From NCBI RefSeq assembly GCF_000783395.1, contig NZ_JSFK01000022.1:27258-91257 (forward strand): 64,000 nucleotides of DNA. The letters run 5' to 3'. The notes beneath the pieces were generated by a model that was not told the origin of the DNA, did no database searches, and was given only the letters and a program-made list of their open reading frames with translations. A program made the translations under genes and the position numbers. The DNA comes from Pseudomonas chlororaphis. Its GTDB lineage: Bacteria; Pseudomonadota; Gammaproteobacteria; Pseudomonadales; Pseudomonadaceae. Positions 34,829 to 42,474 of the stretch are shown piece by piece (positions within the stretch are counted from its first letter, which is position 1; each line of letters begins with the position of its first letter).

Positions 34829-37264
34829 ATGAAAAAAAGAAGCGCGAAGAAAAAGTTAAAACCGGATGAGTCTTACATTAAAGGCCCTATGGCAATGGCT
34901 CGATTTGGTAAGGATGTGGTTTTTGAGTCAAACTTTAGCTCGGACGAGTATAAAAAGTTAAAAGAAAAAATCGTGAGGGCTCATCCTGGAGTCGTTGCAA
35001 AAATAAATGTTTTAATCCAAAAAATTTCTGACCTCGTTAAAGTTCTACCTCCTATTGAACTTCTGCAGATGTCTTGGATGAAGTTGTTTATGTCAATGAG
35101 GGGGGTGCAAGCCGAAGCAGATGTCGGGCACGAACAAAATCACGCTTTGCGAATGGTCGATTACATTCAAAGTATTATTGCATCTGTGGAGCCAAGTGCT
35201 TACAAGGATGAGGTTTTAGACGAAGATTGGGAAACTCTATCTTGCATGGTGGAAGAGCTTTTCACTGTAGTGAATGGCGAGTATCAAATTGGTGCTACTT
35301 TTACAAGGGGAGTTGCTGACCCTGATCAAGATATGAATGTGGAGGAGTTTAAATTCAAGGCTCAGTTGCAATGGTGTAATGTTCGCGGGGAAAGGTTCTA
35401 TTACCATCAAGTCATAGCCTTGGAGGGACTAATTTTTTCTCAGTCTGATTTGATTCAGAAAGTTTTCGCGGTGTCTCCACAGGAAATTGTTGCTGAATTT
35501 CAGAAAATTATGCATGTTCAAACCCGTGGATTGTATGAGTCAACCAAAGTATTAGAAGAAATGCGTTTTGCGTTCCTCGAACACTTTGAGGGGGCGTTAG
35601 CTGCAGACTATGTTGGCTTATCTCCAGCAGATGCGCTTTCATCGTTTCTGAAAGGAACTGGAAAGCTAGAAATGCACGAAGATGCACTTGGGAAGATCTT
35701 CGGGTTAGGGTTGTTTGACCTAAGAAAAATTACAAGTCTTCCAGATCACTTCTTGGATAAATTATCTTGGCTTCCGGGAGAAGACAAGGATTTCATGGCG
35801 GATGGAGAAATGAAAGGGTGGCCATTAAGAATTTGGCCTACCTTTAAACGGCCTTTTATTAAATATGGTGGCTCTTATTTTTGCTTTGATATTCATAGTT
35901 TGTTTGATAACGTTTATAGGCAGCTAGAGAAACAAGTTTTCCTAACTGGCGAGAAAAATAAGCAAGATTGGATCAAGATTAGGACGTCTGTATCTGAGCA
36001 GCTTCCTATCGAGTATCTATCTAGATTATTACCGAGTTCTACTGTTATAAAGGAAGCATACTACGATGTCGTTGATCCTGTTTCGGGAAAGCATAAGCTT
36101 TGCGAGGCGGACTGTTTGTTTGTTTGTGGGGACGTTCTTTTTGTAATTGAAGTGAAGGCGGCCTCTTTTACATATACATCGCCTGCTGATGATTTTGATG
36201 CTTTTACTAACTCGTTGAAAACGCTTGTGCAAAACCCAGTTAATCAGGGGCGGCGATTTCTCGAGTTTTTAGAGTCTGAGGAAGAGGTTGCGATACTTGA
36301 TAAAAGGAAGGTGGAACGTGTTAGGTTGCGTCGTGATAGTTATAAGAGAAAAGTCATACTAGCATTAACCGTCGATCCTTTTACGGAGCTGGCTGCGCAG
36401 GCTCAAAGTTTGGAAAAGCTAGGCATAACTCTGGGTGATTCATTCTTCTGGTCGTTGTCTATTGACGATTTGCAAGTTTATGCAGATGTTTTTACGAATC
36501 CTTTAATGTTTATGCACTTTGTTGAGCAGCGAATGTTGGCTTCTAAGTGTAACGCTCTTGAACTTGACGATGAGCTTGATCATTTGGGGCTTTACCTAGT
36601 GCATAATAACTATTCGCTATATGCAGAGGAAAAGCTAGGCAATAATAAAGCTCGGCTGCGATTTAACGGATATCGGTCGGATGTAGATAAATTTTTTTAT
36701 GATCTTCAATGTGATGGTTGCGTTTCTCCGCTGCTAAAAAGAAGCTATTCGGATCGGTTTGTTGAGTTGTTGGATGTTTTGTCTGCTAAAGAAGGCGGTT
36801 TGTTGTCGGAGGCCTCTAGGTGCTTGCTGGGTACTGATATTGAATCAAGAAAGTCAGCTTTTGAATATGTAGATCAGACTATAGTTTCTGGTGGTGAGGG
36901 GTATACGCCCGTCTCGATGTATGGTTCCTCTCGGATAACTATATTTCCCTTTGTAGAAGACGTTAACCAGTGCAGTATTGATGTTGCTGTCAATTATGTT
37001 CAAGCAGTGATGCTTGCTTCTAAGGAAAGTAGTCGATGTTTGATTTGTTTGTTTTTTGATTGCGAGCAAAAACTTGTAGATTTCTTTTGGCAGGAATTAA
37101 GCTTGGATAATATACCGCTTGATAAAGTCGAAGGACTGAAGCTCGCAGCTGACAGTATACGTGAAAAAAGAATAAGTGATGTCAAGTTCGCAAATAAAAA
37201 AATTGGGAGGAATGATGCTTGTCCTTGTTTGAGTGGAAGGAAATATAAATATTGCTGTGCTTGA
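34829..37264 (+). CDS. Large AT-rich protein with PD-(D/E)XK-like centre and C-terminal SEC-C zinc motif
   Basis: An 811-residue protein of no family I recognise. ATG 34829 is chosen for GGAGGG six bases upstream; 34805 is an alternative. Around residues 426-443 the pattern E-A-D, eleven or twelve residues, then IEVK fits a PD-(D/E)XK (NERD-like) nuclease core. QGRRFLEFL near 473 could supply a further active-site element. The last 20 residues (GRNDACPC, then KYKYCC) are a SEC-C zinc motif with Leu replacing the usual Gly. The first 20 residues are very basic. Codon use is strikingly AT-rich against all neighbours, implying recent transfer. The gene is solitary, closed by hairpins. Nuclease function is inference. 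Confidence 0.85.
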   Translation: MKKRSAKKKLKPDESYIKGPMAMARFGKDVVFESNFSSDEYKKLKEKIVRAHPGVVAKINVLIQKISDLVKVLPPIELLQMSWMKLFMSMRGVQAEADVGHEQNHALRMVDYIQSIIASVEPSAYKDEVLDEDWETLSCMVEELFTVVNGEYQIGATFTRGVADPDQDMNVEEFKFKAQLQWCNVRGERFYYHQVIALEGLIFSQSDLIQKVFAVSPQEIVAEFQKIMHVQTRGLYESTKVLEEMRFAFLEHFEGALAADYVGLSPADALSSFLKGTGKLEMHEDALGKIFGLGLFDLRKITSLPDHFLDKLSWLPGEDKDFMADGEMKGWPLRIWPTFKRPFIKYGGSYFCFDIHSLFDNVYRQLEKQVFLTGEKNKQDWIKIRTSVSEQLPIEYLSRLLPSSTVIKEAYYDVVDPVSGKHKLCEADCLFVCGDVLFVIEVKAASFTYTSPADDFDAFTNSLKTLVQNPVNQGRRFLEFLESEEEVAILDKRKVERVRLRRDSYKRKVILALTVDPFTELAAQAQSLEKLGITLGDSFFWSLSIDDLQVYADVFTNPLMFMHFVEQRMLASKCNALELDDELDHLGLYLVHNNYSLYAEEKLGNNKARLRFNGYRSDVDKFFYDLQCDGCVSPLLKRSYSDRFVELLDVLSAKEGGLLSEASRCLLGTDIESRKSAFEYVDQTIVSGGEGYTPVSMYGSSRITIFPFVEDVNQCSIDVAVNYVQAVMLASKESSRCLICLFFDCEQKLVDFFWQELSLDNIPLDKVEGLKLAADSIREKRISDVKFANKKIGRNDACPCLSGRKYKYCCA

Positions 37265-37275
37265 GTTTTTTATAT

Positions 37276-37298
37276 GGAGGCATTGTACTAATGCCTCC
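37276..37298 (+). terminator. Hairpin after the SEC-C gene
   Basis: GGAGGCATT and AATGCCTCC form a 9-bp stem with loop GTACT, 12 bases past the stop. Only a weak T-rich stretch follows. Confidence 0.55.
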
Positions 37299-37364
37299 GG
37301 CAATATTTAGAGCTGCGATGAAACAAGTAGAGTAGAAATCCCGTTGCTCAATTACCAGCGAAAA

Positions 37365-37398
37365 GGTGACAGATCCATTTTTTTCGTGATCTGTCACC
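37365..37398 (-). terminator. Hairpin terminator for the reverse-strand small ORFs
   Basis: GGTGACAGATC (37365-37375) and GATCTGTCACC (37388-37398) form a perfect 11-bp stem with a 12-base loop. Read on the reverse strand it is followed by TTTTCG and lies nine bases beyond the stop of the 44-residue ORF. Confidence 0.65.
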
Positions 37399-37406
37399 AG
37401 TACGAA

Positions 37407-37541
37407 TTATTTCTTCCTAGGTTTACCTGCATCACTTCGCTTATCGCGAACTTGGCCATCATTATTTCTGGAGCGCGGCTGCTCACCACCACCTGGCTTC
37501 GGTACAGTCACATTGGGATTCAAAGGTCTTCTATCTGTCAT
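37407..37541 (-). CDS. Tiny basic Pro/Gly/Arg-rich protein, 44 residues
   Basis: The ATG at 37541 has AAGGAAG five bases upstream. The peptide starts MTDRRPLNPNVTVPKPGGG and ends KRSDAGKPRKK. It is hydrophilic, strongly basic and probably disordered. No family is recognised. A hairpin with a U-tract follows its stop, supporting a real transcription unit. It lies downstream of and convergent with the SEC-C gene, inside the AT-rich insert. Confidence 0.55.
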   Translation of the reverse strand: MTDRRPLNPNVTVPKPGGGEQPRSRNNDGQVRDKRSDAGKPRKK

Positions 37542-37556
37542 TTTATCTTCCTTACA

Positions 37557-37694
37557 TTAATTAAATGGGGAGCAAGAAAAATCACAGCCTTGATTCACTA
37601 AATACTCGGTAATGTAATCGTCACCGAAGTGCTGATGGCCAATGGCTGATCCGAACGCTATTAAATCGCTTTCGCTATTTCCATTCCCAATCAC
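37557..37694 (-). CDS. Possible 45-residue ORF or gene remnant
   Basis: A reverse-strand frame opening with GTG at 37694 and ending 15 bases before the 44-residue ORF. It contains SDLIAFGSAIGHQHFGDDY and ends NQGCDFSCSPFN. The composition is protein-like, but no ribosome site precedes the GTG and a stop lies just upstream. It may be the 3' remnant of a longer gene or a small ORF co-transcribed with its neighbour. Confidence 0.3.
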   Translation of the reverse strand: MIGNGNSESDLIAFGSAIGHQHFGDDYITEYLVNQGCDFSCSPFN

Positions 37695-37758
37695 GTATAG
37701 ATGGGGCTATCGAAAAAATATGGGGTGAAGTGACAGGTATTTTCCGAACCTATTTCTT

Positions 37759-38046
37759 CTACGTTGCAGTCTCAAACCCCCGCATCTCAATCACCCGAAA
37801 AACATCACTCACGTCCTGCACCATGATTCTGGCGATGTTGGTCACGGTGTTGATGTCATGCTCGGCATGATCGGGGAGGCGGGTACAGGCGATGAGGTCA
37901 AGGTATTTGAGGACGGCGTTGAGGCGTTCGGCGGCGCAGGCGTGGAGGTCGCGTAGTGGTGCGTTGGCGTCGATGAGGAGAACGGGGTGGTCGGTGGCGG
38001 GGTGGGACATGTGGACGTAGTGGTGGAGCGGTGTTTTGATCGTCAT
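37759..38046 (-). CDS. DUF6124-like small Pseudomonas protein, 95 residues
   Basis: A soluble helical protein with NAPLRDLHACAAERLNAVL and HDINTVTNIARIMVQDVSDVF, resembling the small DUF6124/DUF3077-type proteins common in fluorescent pseudomonads, whose role is unknown. ATG 38046 is preceded by GAAGAG; an upstream in-frame GTG at 38055 is possible. GC content returns to the genome norm here, so it marks the right edge of the AT-rich insert. Confidence 0.7.
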   Translation of the reverse strand: MTIKTPLHHYVHMSHPATDHPVLLIDANAPLRDLHACAAERLNAVLKYLDLIACTRLPDHAEHDINTVTNIARIMVQDVSDVFRVIEMRGFETAT

Positions 38047-38613
38047 AGGTTGCACTCTTCAATGGGTCAGGAAGTGCCACCTTTTTTCGCTGCGAAACAA
38101 ATGGGTGGCAGCTGTATGCGGGTTCGCAGACCGGAGAAGAGTCAAACCGGCAGACCCGAAGGTCTCCCACACACAGCCGCCATAAAATGAAGCGGTGGCG
38201 GATTTTGCCACAGTTGTCATTTGGCGGTGTGTGTCACTTCTGGGGGCTGCGAAACCCATCGCTGACTGCGGTCGGCGACAACCTCACTCTAGGCAGCAAT
38301 TTCAGCCGCCACAACCGACCTGTAGGACGTGTAACGCACACCCGTGGCGAGGCAGCGTGCTCCCGCTCGGCGACGCATCCGTCGTAATTCGGGGCGTGCG
38401 GTATCTCTGAGAGAAACGGACTATCCGGTCTTGGCGCAGCTTCGCAGCCCAGCGGGAGCAAGCTCTCTCGCCAAATGGGGTGTTTTCCTACGAAGTTTTC
38501 AGATATCGAAATTGGGCGAATCTACCGGGCGATAACCATTCGTCCGACACGCCGCACCTTCGCCGCACACCTTCTTCCAATGCTGTAACTCATCACGCAA
38601 AGGAAGAGCCACC
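38047..38613. other. Non-coding, hairpin-rich region beside the DUF6124-like gene
   Basis: No credible gene in 567 bases. GTGCCACC (about 38073) can pair with GGGTGGCA (about 38102). Further GTGGC/GCCAC and REP-like fragments (GCAGCGTGCTCCCGCTCGG, AGCGGGAGCAAGCTC) follow to about 38475. The last 100 bases should hold the promoter of the secreted protein at 38614. Confidence 0.5.
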
Positions 38614-38898
38614 ATGTTGAACCATAAAATCGCGGTGTTAACCCTCGCGGCGTTGCTGTCCGGCAGTTCGCTGTACGCGATCGCGGCTGGCGAGACGTCC
38701 ACCCCAACGGCAAACGACGGCACAAGCCAGACTCGTGACCCGGCGTCCCCAGCCACCAATGCCGACCCGGATGCCAATTCGCTGCCCAAGGGGGGTGATG
38801 GTGGCAAGACCGACAATGGGCCGGTGCCTTCTGCCTCCAAACCCAGCCCTGCGGGTCAACCGTCCGGTAGCAGCAGTGGTGGTAACGGCGGTGGTTAA
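38614..38898 (+). CDS. Secreted low-complexity protein, 94 residues
   Basis: A Sec signal peptide (KIAVLTLAALLSGSSLYAIAA) precedes a mature part rich in Ser, Pro, Gly, Asp and Thr, ending SSSGGNGGG. No fold or family is evident; it is probably disordered in the periplasm. AAGGAAGAGCCACC lies just before the ATG, a good ribosome site. A strong terminator follows. Confidence 0.7.
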   Translation: MLNHKIAVLTLAALLSGSSLYAIAAGETSTPTANDGTSQTRDPASPATNADPDANSLPKGGDGGKTDNGPVPSASKPSPAGQPSGSSSGGNGGG

Positions 38899-38916
38899 GG
38901 GATATTGCGCACTAAG

Positions 38917-38944
38917 AAGCCCGGTTTTTTAAGCCGGGCTTTTC
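38917..38944 (+). terminator. Rho-independent terminator
   Basis: AAGCCCGG and CCGGGCTT form a stem with a T-rich loop, followed by TTTT. It serves the secreted protein gene and possibly the convergent gene at 38976. Confidence 0.82.
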
Positions 38945-38975
38945 TTTGTCTGTCGCAAGCATGGATATCAGTCGT

Positions 38976-39407
38976 TTACTTGGTTTTCCAATGCCCGCCA
39001 CCATTCTCACAATCAATCCGCGCCTGCGCCAAATGCTCCACGTCGTAGTAATACGTGGTCACTTGCGCGTTGTCGGGGATGTTCAGGGCTTTGGCGTTTT
39101 TGTCTTTGCTGGTGGAGTGCGGGTTGGCCAGGGATTCCTGGGTAATCGTGGCGGCACACGTTGCCTGGTAGTGATCGGCACAGTGTTCGACCTTGGTTTT
39201 AGTGCTGCTGAGCATGTCCTTGCTTTCGTTGCTACACGACCAGTCGATTGAGTTGACCGGCATGCCTTCGTATTCATAGCAACTGTGGGTTTCCACCGCA
39301 GGCACCGAGGCGCTGGAGGATTGGGTCTGGACGTCGCAGCCTTCGGCCATGACGCAGGTGGGGATGACGGCGAAGCTGGCGATCAGAAGCAGGAATCGAA
39401 TGTTCAT
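38976..39407 (-). CDS. Secreted cysteine-rich hypothetical protein, 143 residues
   Basis: The signal peptide (MNIRFLLLIASFAVIPTCVMA) is cleaved near residue 21. The mature domain has five or six cysteines (GCDVQ, HSCYEYEG, WSCSNES, HCADH, TCAAT, IDCENGGG), suggesting disulfides in the periplasm, and ends ENGGGHWKTK. GAGGAAAG precedes ATG 39407. No family is recognised. Confidence 0.7.
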   Translation of the reverse strand: MNIRFLLLIASFAVIPTCVMAEGCDVQTQSSSASVPAVETHSCYEYEGMPVNSIDWSCSNESKDMLSSTKTKVEHCADHYQATCAATITQESLANPHSTSKDKNAKALNIPDNAQVTTYYYDVEHLAQARIDCENGGGHWKTK

Positions 39408-39573
39408 CGGGCTTTCCTCTCCAATGGCGCCGTGTCTGATCGAGGATTTGGCGCTGATACAGATTCGAGATTCTGTGGAGGAGGGAGGTTCCATCGGGTT
39501 TTTGATTTGCTCTCGTGGCGTACACTGCGAAACAATCGGAAACATTCAGCGCCCAAGGATTGGAACATTGCCC

Positions 39574-39963
39574 ATGATTGAAATCGGCAGCCGCAATAAC
39601 GCGCCCCCCTCGCAGCATCCATTCCACGACATCTATCTGTTTCACATTGACCCTGCCAAGCCAGACACGCCTTTCTGTTTCGAACAGTCGATGTCCGGCG
39701 GACATATGGAGCATGGCGGTGCGCGGTGGTTGGCGCTGGATGAGCTGGACGCCTGGCCCGGTGAGTGGCGTGAGCATCTGCAGAAGGCTGATTGCGCTTG
39801 GGTTGCCGAGTTGATCGATGCCAATCCAAAAGCCGATCAAACTACTTTGGTGTCGCTGATCCTTCAGCTTCATTCCGGGCCAGCGAAGCCAGTCAGTCGC
39901 CTGAAGGCAATCGGCAACTGGCTCAAACGCAACATCCATGTCGGCGGCCGCTACGGCGTCTAA
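39574..39963 (+). CDS. Hypothetical protein resembling the C-terminal half of a NUDIX domain
   Basis: A 129-residue frame from ATG 39574. HDIYLFHIDPAKPDTPF, then GGARWLALDELDAWPGEWREHL, resembles the strand and post-Nudix-box region of NUDIX hydrolases, but the Nudix box (GX5EX7REUXEEXGU) is absent. The frame is open further upstream (ATG 39349 or 39424) without gaining that motif. It may be a truncated NUDIX gene or an unrelated small protein. It lies 15 bases before the HD-domain gene. Confidence 0.5.
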   Translation: MIEIGSRNNAPPSQHPFHDIYLFHIDPAKPDTPFCFEQSMSGGHMEHGGARWLALDELDAWPGEWREHLQKADCAWVAELIDANPKADQTTLVSLILQLHSGPAKPVSRLKAIGNWLKRNIHVGGRYGV

Positions 39964-39978
39964 CCCTCGGAGACTCTC

Positions 39979-40401
39979 ATGACCCAGACACTCGAACGCG
40001 CTATCGCCATCGCCGCCACGGCTCATGCCGGGCAGGTCGACAAGGGCGGTGCGCCGTACATTCTGCATCCGCTGAAAGTCATGTTGCGCATGACCACGCT
40101 GGAACAACGCATCGTCGCCGTACTGCACGACGTGGTCGAGGATTGCGGCATCAGCCTCGATGATCTGCGCAAGGAAGGCTTCAGCGAAGAAATCTTGAGC
40201 GCTATCGAATCCGTGACCAAAGTGCCGGGCGAATCCTATGAAGACTTCGTTGACCGCGCCGCGCAGAACCCGATCGGTCGGGTGGTGAAACTGGCGGATC
40301 TGGAAGAGAACAGCGACCTGTCGCGGATTGCCTCGCCAAGTTGGGAAGATCTCGAACGAATCGAAAAATACCGCCGCGCGATTGGCCGGTTGCGCGGTTA
40401 A
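39979..40401 (+). CDS. HD-domain protein, RelA/SpoT hydrolase-like
   Basis: A 140-residue stand-alone HD domain. TAHAGQVDKGGAPYILHPLKV (His16, His30), AVLHDVVEDC (His50-Asp51, Glu54-Asp55) and VVKLADLEEN match the metal site of (p)ppGpp hydrolases and small alarmone hydrolases (Mesh1-like). A role in cleaving (p)ppGpp or another nucleotide is likely but unproven. It sits immediately after the NUDIX-like frame. Confidence 0.82.
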   Translation: MTQTLERAIAIAATAHAGQVDKGGAPYILHPLKVMLRMTTLEQRIVAVLHDVVEDCGISLDDLRKEGFSEEILSAIESVTKVPGESYEDFVDRAAQNPIGRVVKLADLEENSDLSRIASPSWEDLERIEKYRRAIGRLRG

Positions 40402-40473
40402 CCGGGGATTGCCCTTATAGGTCATTTCCCTATCGATTTACTGCCATGCAAGGCACAGAAGGAGTAACCAAGG

Positions 40474-41121
40474 ATGGAGTTTGCAACGATCGTTCAGCTA
40501 CTGACGGTAATCGGCGTCGTCGCTGCTGCGACAAAGGTGATTCGCGAATTATCGTTTATGGGCAAGAGCCGGCTTGCGGAGGAGTACCGGGTCGCGAAAG
40601 AGGTGTTGAAGGATATTGAGCAAAACCCTGATTTACCTCTTCTGGTCAGGGAGCGCGGCTACCTGGCTATCGCGGGGACTTCGACGATCAATCCTGCCGA
40701 TGTCGCGTATCTGATTTCCCTCGTTAATCCGGCCAGAAACCTCAGGGACTATGTGCTTTCCAGAAAGTACGTTGAGCTTGATGTCGAGCGCCACAGGATT
40801 GATTTCCGCCCGAAGTATAGAAAGCGTTTTTCCAGGATCTGGAGAAAAGCCTGGAGTTTCACGCTGTATGTCGTGTGGTGCGCTATTGCGATGTCTCCAC
40901 TCCTGTTGATCCAGCCAATGGGCCTTGAACCGAAATTCGCTTTTTGGATGGGTGTCACGGTACCGGTCGCGGGCTTCTTTGGTGTCAGCTCGTTGCTTGA
41001 ATGCCTGAAAATTATCAAGGGCGAAAAGCTGGTTCAGTCACAGGAACAGCACACCCGCAGAATACTGGTTGCGCAAACACCGAAGAAACCATCGATCACG
41101 CGCCATGAAAGTACATCCTGA
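40474..41121 (+). CDS. Membrane protein of unknown function, 215 residues
   Basis: An N-terminal hydrophobic segment (IVQLLTVIGVVAAAT) is followed by a soluble basic domain (about 25-125). Two further membrane segments lie around 128-150 and 155-178, before a polar tail. AAGGAG precedes ATG 40474. No family is recognised; the base composition is slightly less GC-rich than that of its neighbours. Confidence 0.7.
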   Translation: MEFATIVQLLTVIGVVAAATKVIRELSFMGKSRLAEEYRVAKEVLKDIEQNPDLPLLVRERGYLAIAGTSTINPADVAYLISLVNPARNLRDYVLSRKYVELDVERHRIDFRPKYRKRFSRIWRKAWSFTLYVVWCAIAMSPLLLIQPMGLEPKFAFWMGVTVPVAGFFGVSSLLECLKIIKGEKLVQSQEQHTRRILVAQTPKKPSITRHESTS

Positions 41122-41171
41122 CTCATTGGTTCAGACGACGTAAGTCACACTTTCAAGTCGATGGAGGATTG

Positions 41172-42194
41172 ATGAAATCTATTCTGTGTTTGTTGATTGC
41201 GGCTGGTTTCGGCGCACTGTTGCAGTTCGAAGGCGTACCCCACGGTTTGTTGTTGGGCTCGATTGTCGTCACCGCATTGTTTGCCAGTAAAACCGGCATC
41301 GCACCGGCAACTCCTTATGGACTCGGCTACATCCAGGTCACGCTGGGCATCGCCACCGGGCTGATGTTCGAAGCGTGGGACAGCGAGACGGCTTCGACAA
41401 TGTTGCCAAGCCTCGGCGTGTTGCTGATTTGCCTGACGGTGCAGATCGCGCTCGCCGGATGGTGGCTGACGCGCGGCGCGGGCTGGAATCGCACCGATGC
41501 GCTGTTGGCGGTTTATCCCGGTGCGCTGGCGGCGGTGTTCGATTTACTCGAGTCGGAAAAGGCATCGAGCAAGGTCATCATCGTGCATCTAATGCGCTTG
41601 CTGCTGATCACGGTGCTGGTGAGTTTCCTGATTCCCGGTCAAGCCGCTGCGGTGGCGGTTGCCGATGGTGATCCACTGACCACAGGCATGGCGTTGACCG
41701 CGCTTTCGGTGATCGCGTTGAGCGTGCTGCTCGGGCGCTTGCTGCTGGTGATTGGCGTGCCGGCGCCGTTCATGCTCACGGCGATCATCATCACGGCGGT
41801 GTTTGTGAAATCGGGATGGCTACACGGTTTTCATATGCCGGACTGGAGTTTGAATCTCGCGGCGCTGATTCTCGGTGTGCGGATCGGTTCAAGGTTTCAG
41901 GGGCTTGGCTTTGCGGAGCTTGGGCGTCACGGCCGCACGGCGTTGGTCTCGGTGGGTTTGATGATCGTGGTGGCGGCGGTGTTTGCTGAAGTCGCGGCAC
42001 GCTGGTTGGGCAGTGATCCGCTGTCGCTGTGGCTGGCGTACATGCCGGGGGCGATCGAGACGATTGCGATTGTCGCGTTTGGTGGTGGGTTGAATGTGGT
42101 GTTTATCCTTACTCATCATTTGAGTCGGATGGTGTTGCTGCATTTTGCGCCGGCGTTTTTGGTGCAGGTGCGGCGAGTGCGCGAAGAGGCCTGA
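41172..42194 (+). CDS. AbrB-family membrane protein (putative transporter/regulator)
   Basis: A 340-residue inner-membrane protein with two repeats of the AbrB duplication domain, about ten hydrophobic segments. HGLLLGSIVVTALFAS, YPGALAAVFDLLE and the second-repeat LAYMPGAIETIAIVAFGGG (both repeats carry the Pro-Gly-Ala pattern) are seen. The family is often misnamed ammonia monooxygenase; function is uncertain. ATG 41172 has GGAG five bases upstream and is preferred to the TTG three bases earlier. Confidence 0.82.
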   Translation: MKSILCLLIAAGFGALLQFEGVPHGLLLGSIVVTALFASKTGIAPATPYGLGYIQVTLGIATGLMFEAWDSETASTMLPSLGVLLICLTVQIALAGWWLTRGAGWNRTDALLAVYPGALAAVFDLLESEKASSKVIIVHLMRLLLITVLVSFLIPGQAAAVAVADGDPLTTGMALTALSVIALSVLLGRLLLVIGVPAPFMLTAIIITAVFVKSGWLHGFHMPDWSLNLAALILGVRIGSRFQGLGFAELGRHGRTALVSVGLMIVVAAVFAEVAARWLGSDPLSLWLAYMPGAIETIAIVAFGGGLNVVFILTHHLSRMVLLHFAPAFLVQVRRVREEA

Positions 42195-42240
42195 CTGGAG
42201 CTGATGTCAATGTGTTGCGGTGTGTCAGTTAGATCCATCC

Positions 42241-42448
42241 CCCTCACCCCAGCCCTCTCCCCCCAGGGGGGCGAGGGGGAAAGGGAGCCGATCTTCATGT
42301 CATTCAAACCCTGAGTTCGACTCGGGTATCTCACGTCACGGGGAAGCTTTCAAAACCTGAGTTCGACTCGGTGTTTCAGGTCGGCGTACCTCTTCCAAAC
42401 ACCTCGGTCAGTCCCCTCTCCCTCTGGGAGAGGGTTAGGGTGAGGGGC
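42241..42448. repeat. MITE-like inverted-repeat element, copy C
   Basis: Ends are CCCTCACCCCAGCCCTCTC and GGGAGAGGGTTAGGGTGAGG. The interior differs from other copies and carries two direct repeats of CCTGAGTTCGACTCGG (about 42309 and 42354), plus the shared TTTCAGGTCGGCGTA segment. Confidence 0.78.
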
Positions 42449-42474
42449 TTTTGCTCTACGTGGTTGATGCGGCA

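Noticed and set aside
34829..37264. SecA translocase or SecA fragment, suggested by the SEC-C tail
   Set aside because: No DEAD-motor motifs are visible anywhere in the 811 residues; only the final 20 residues resemble SecA.
39274..40425. 383-codon reverse frame across the NUDIX-like and HD genes
   Set aside because: It is antisense to an HD-domain gene with all catalytic motifs, and its composition is shadow-like.
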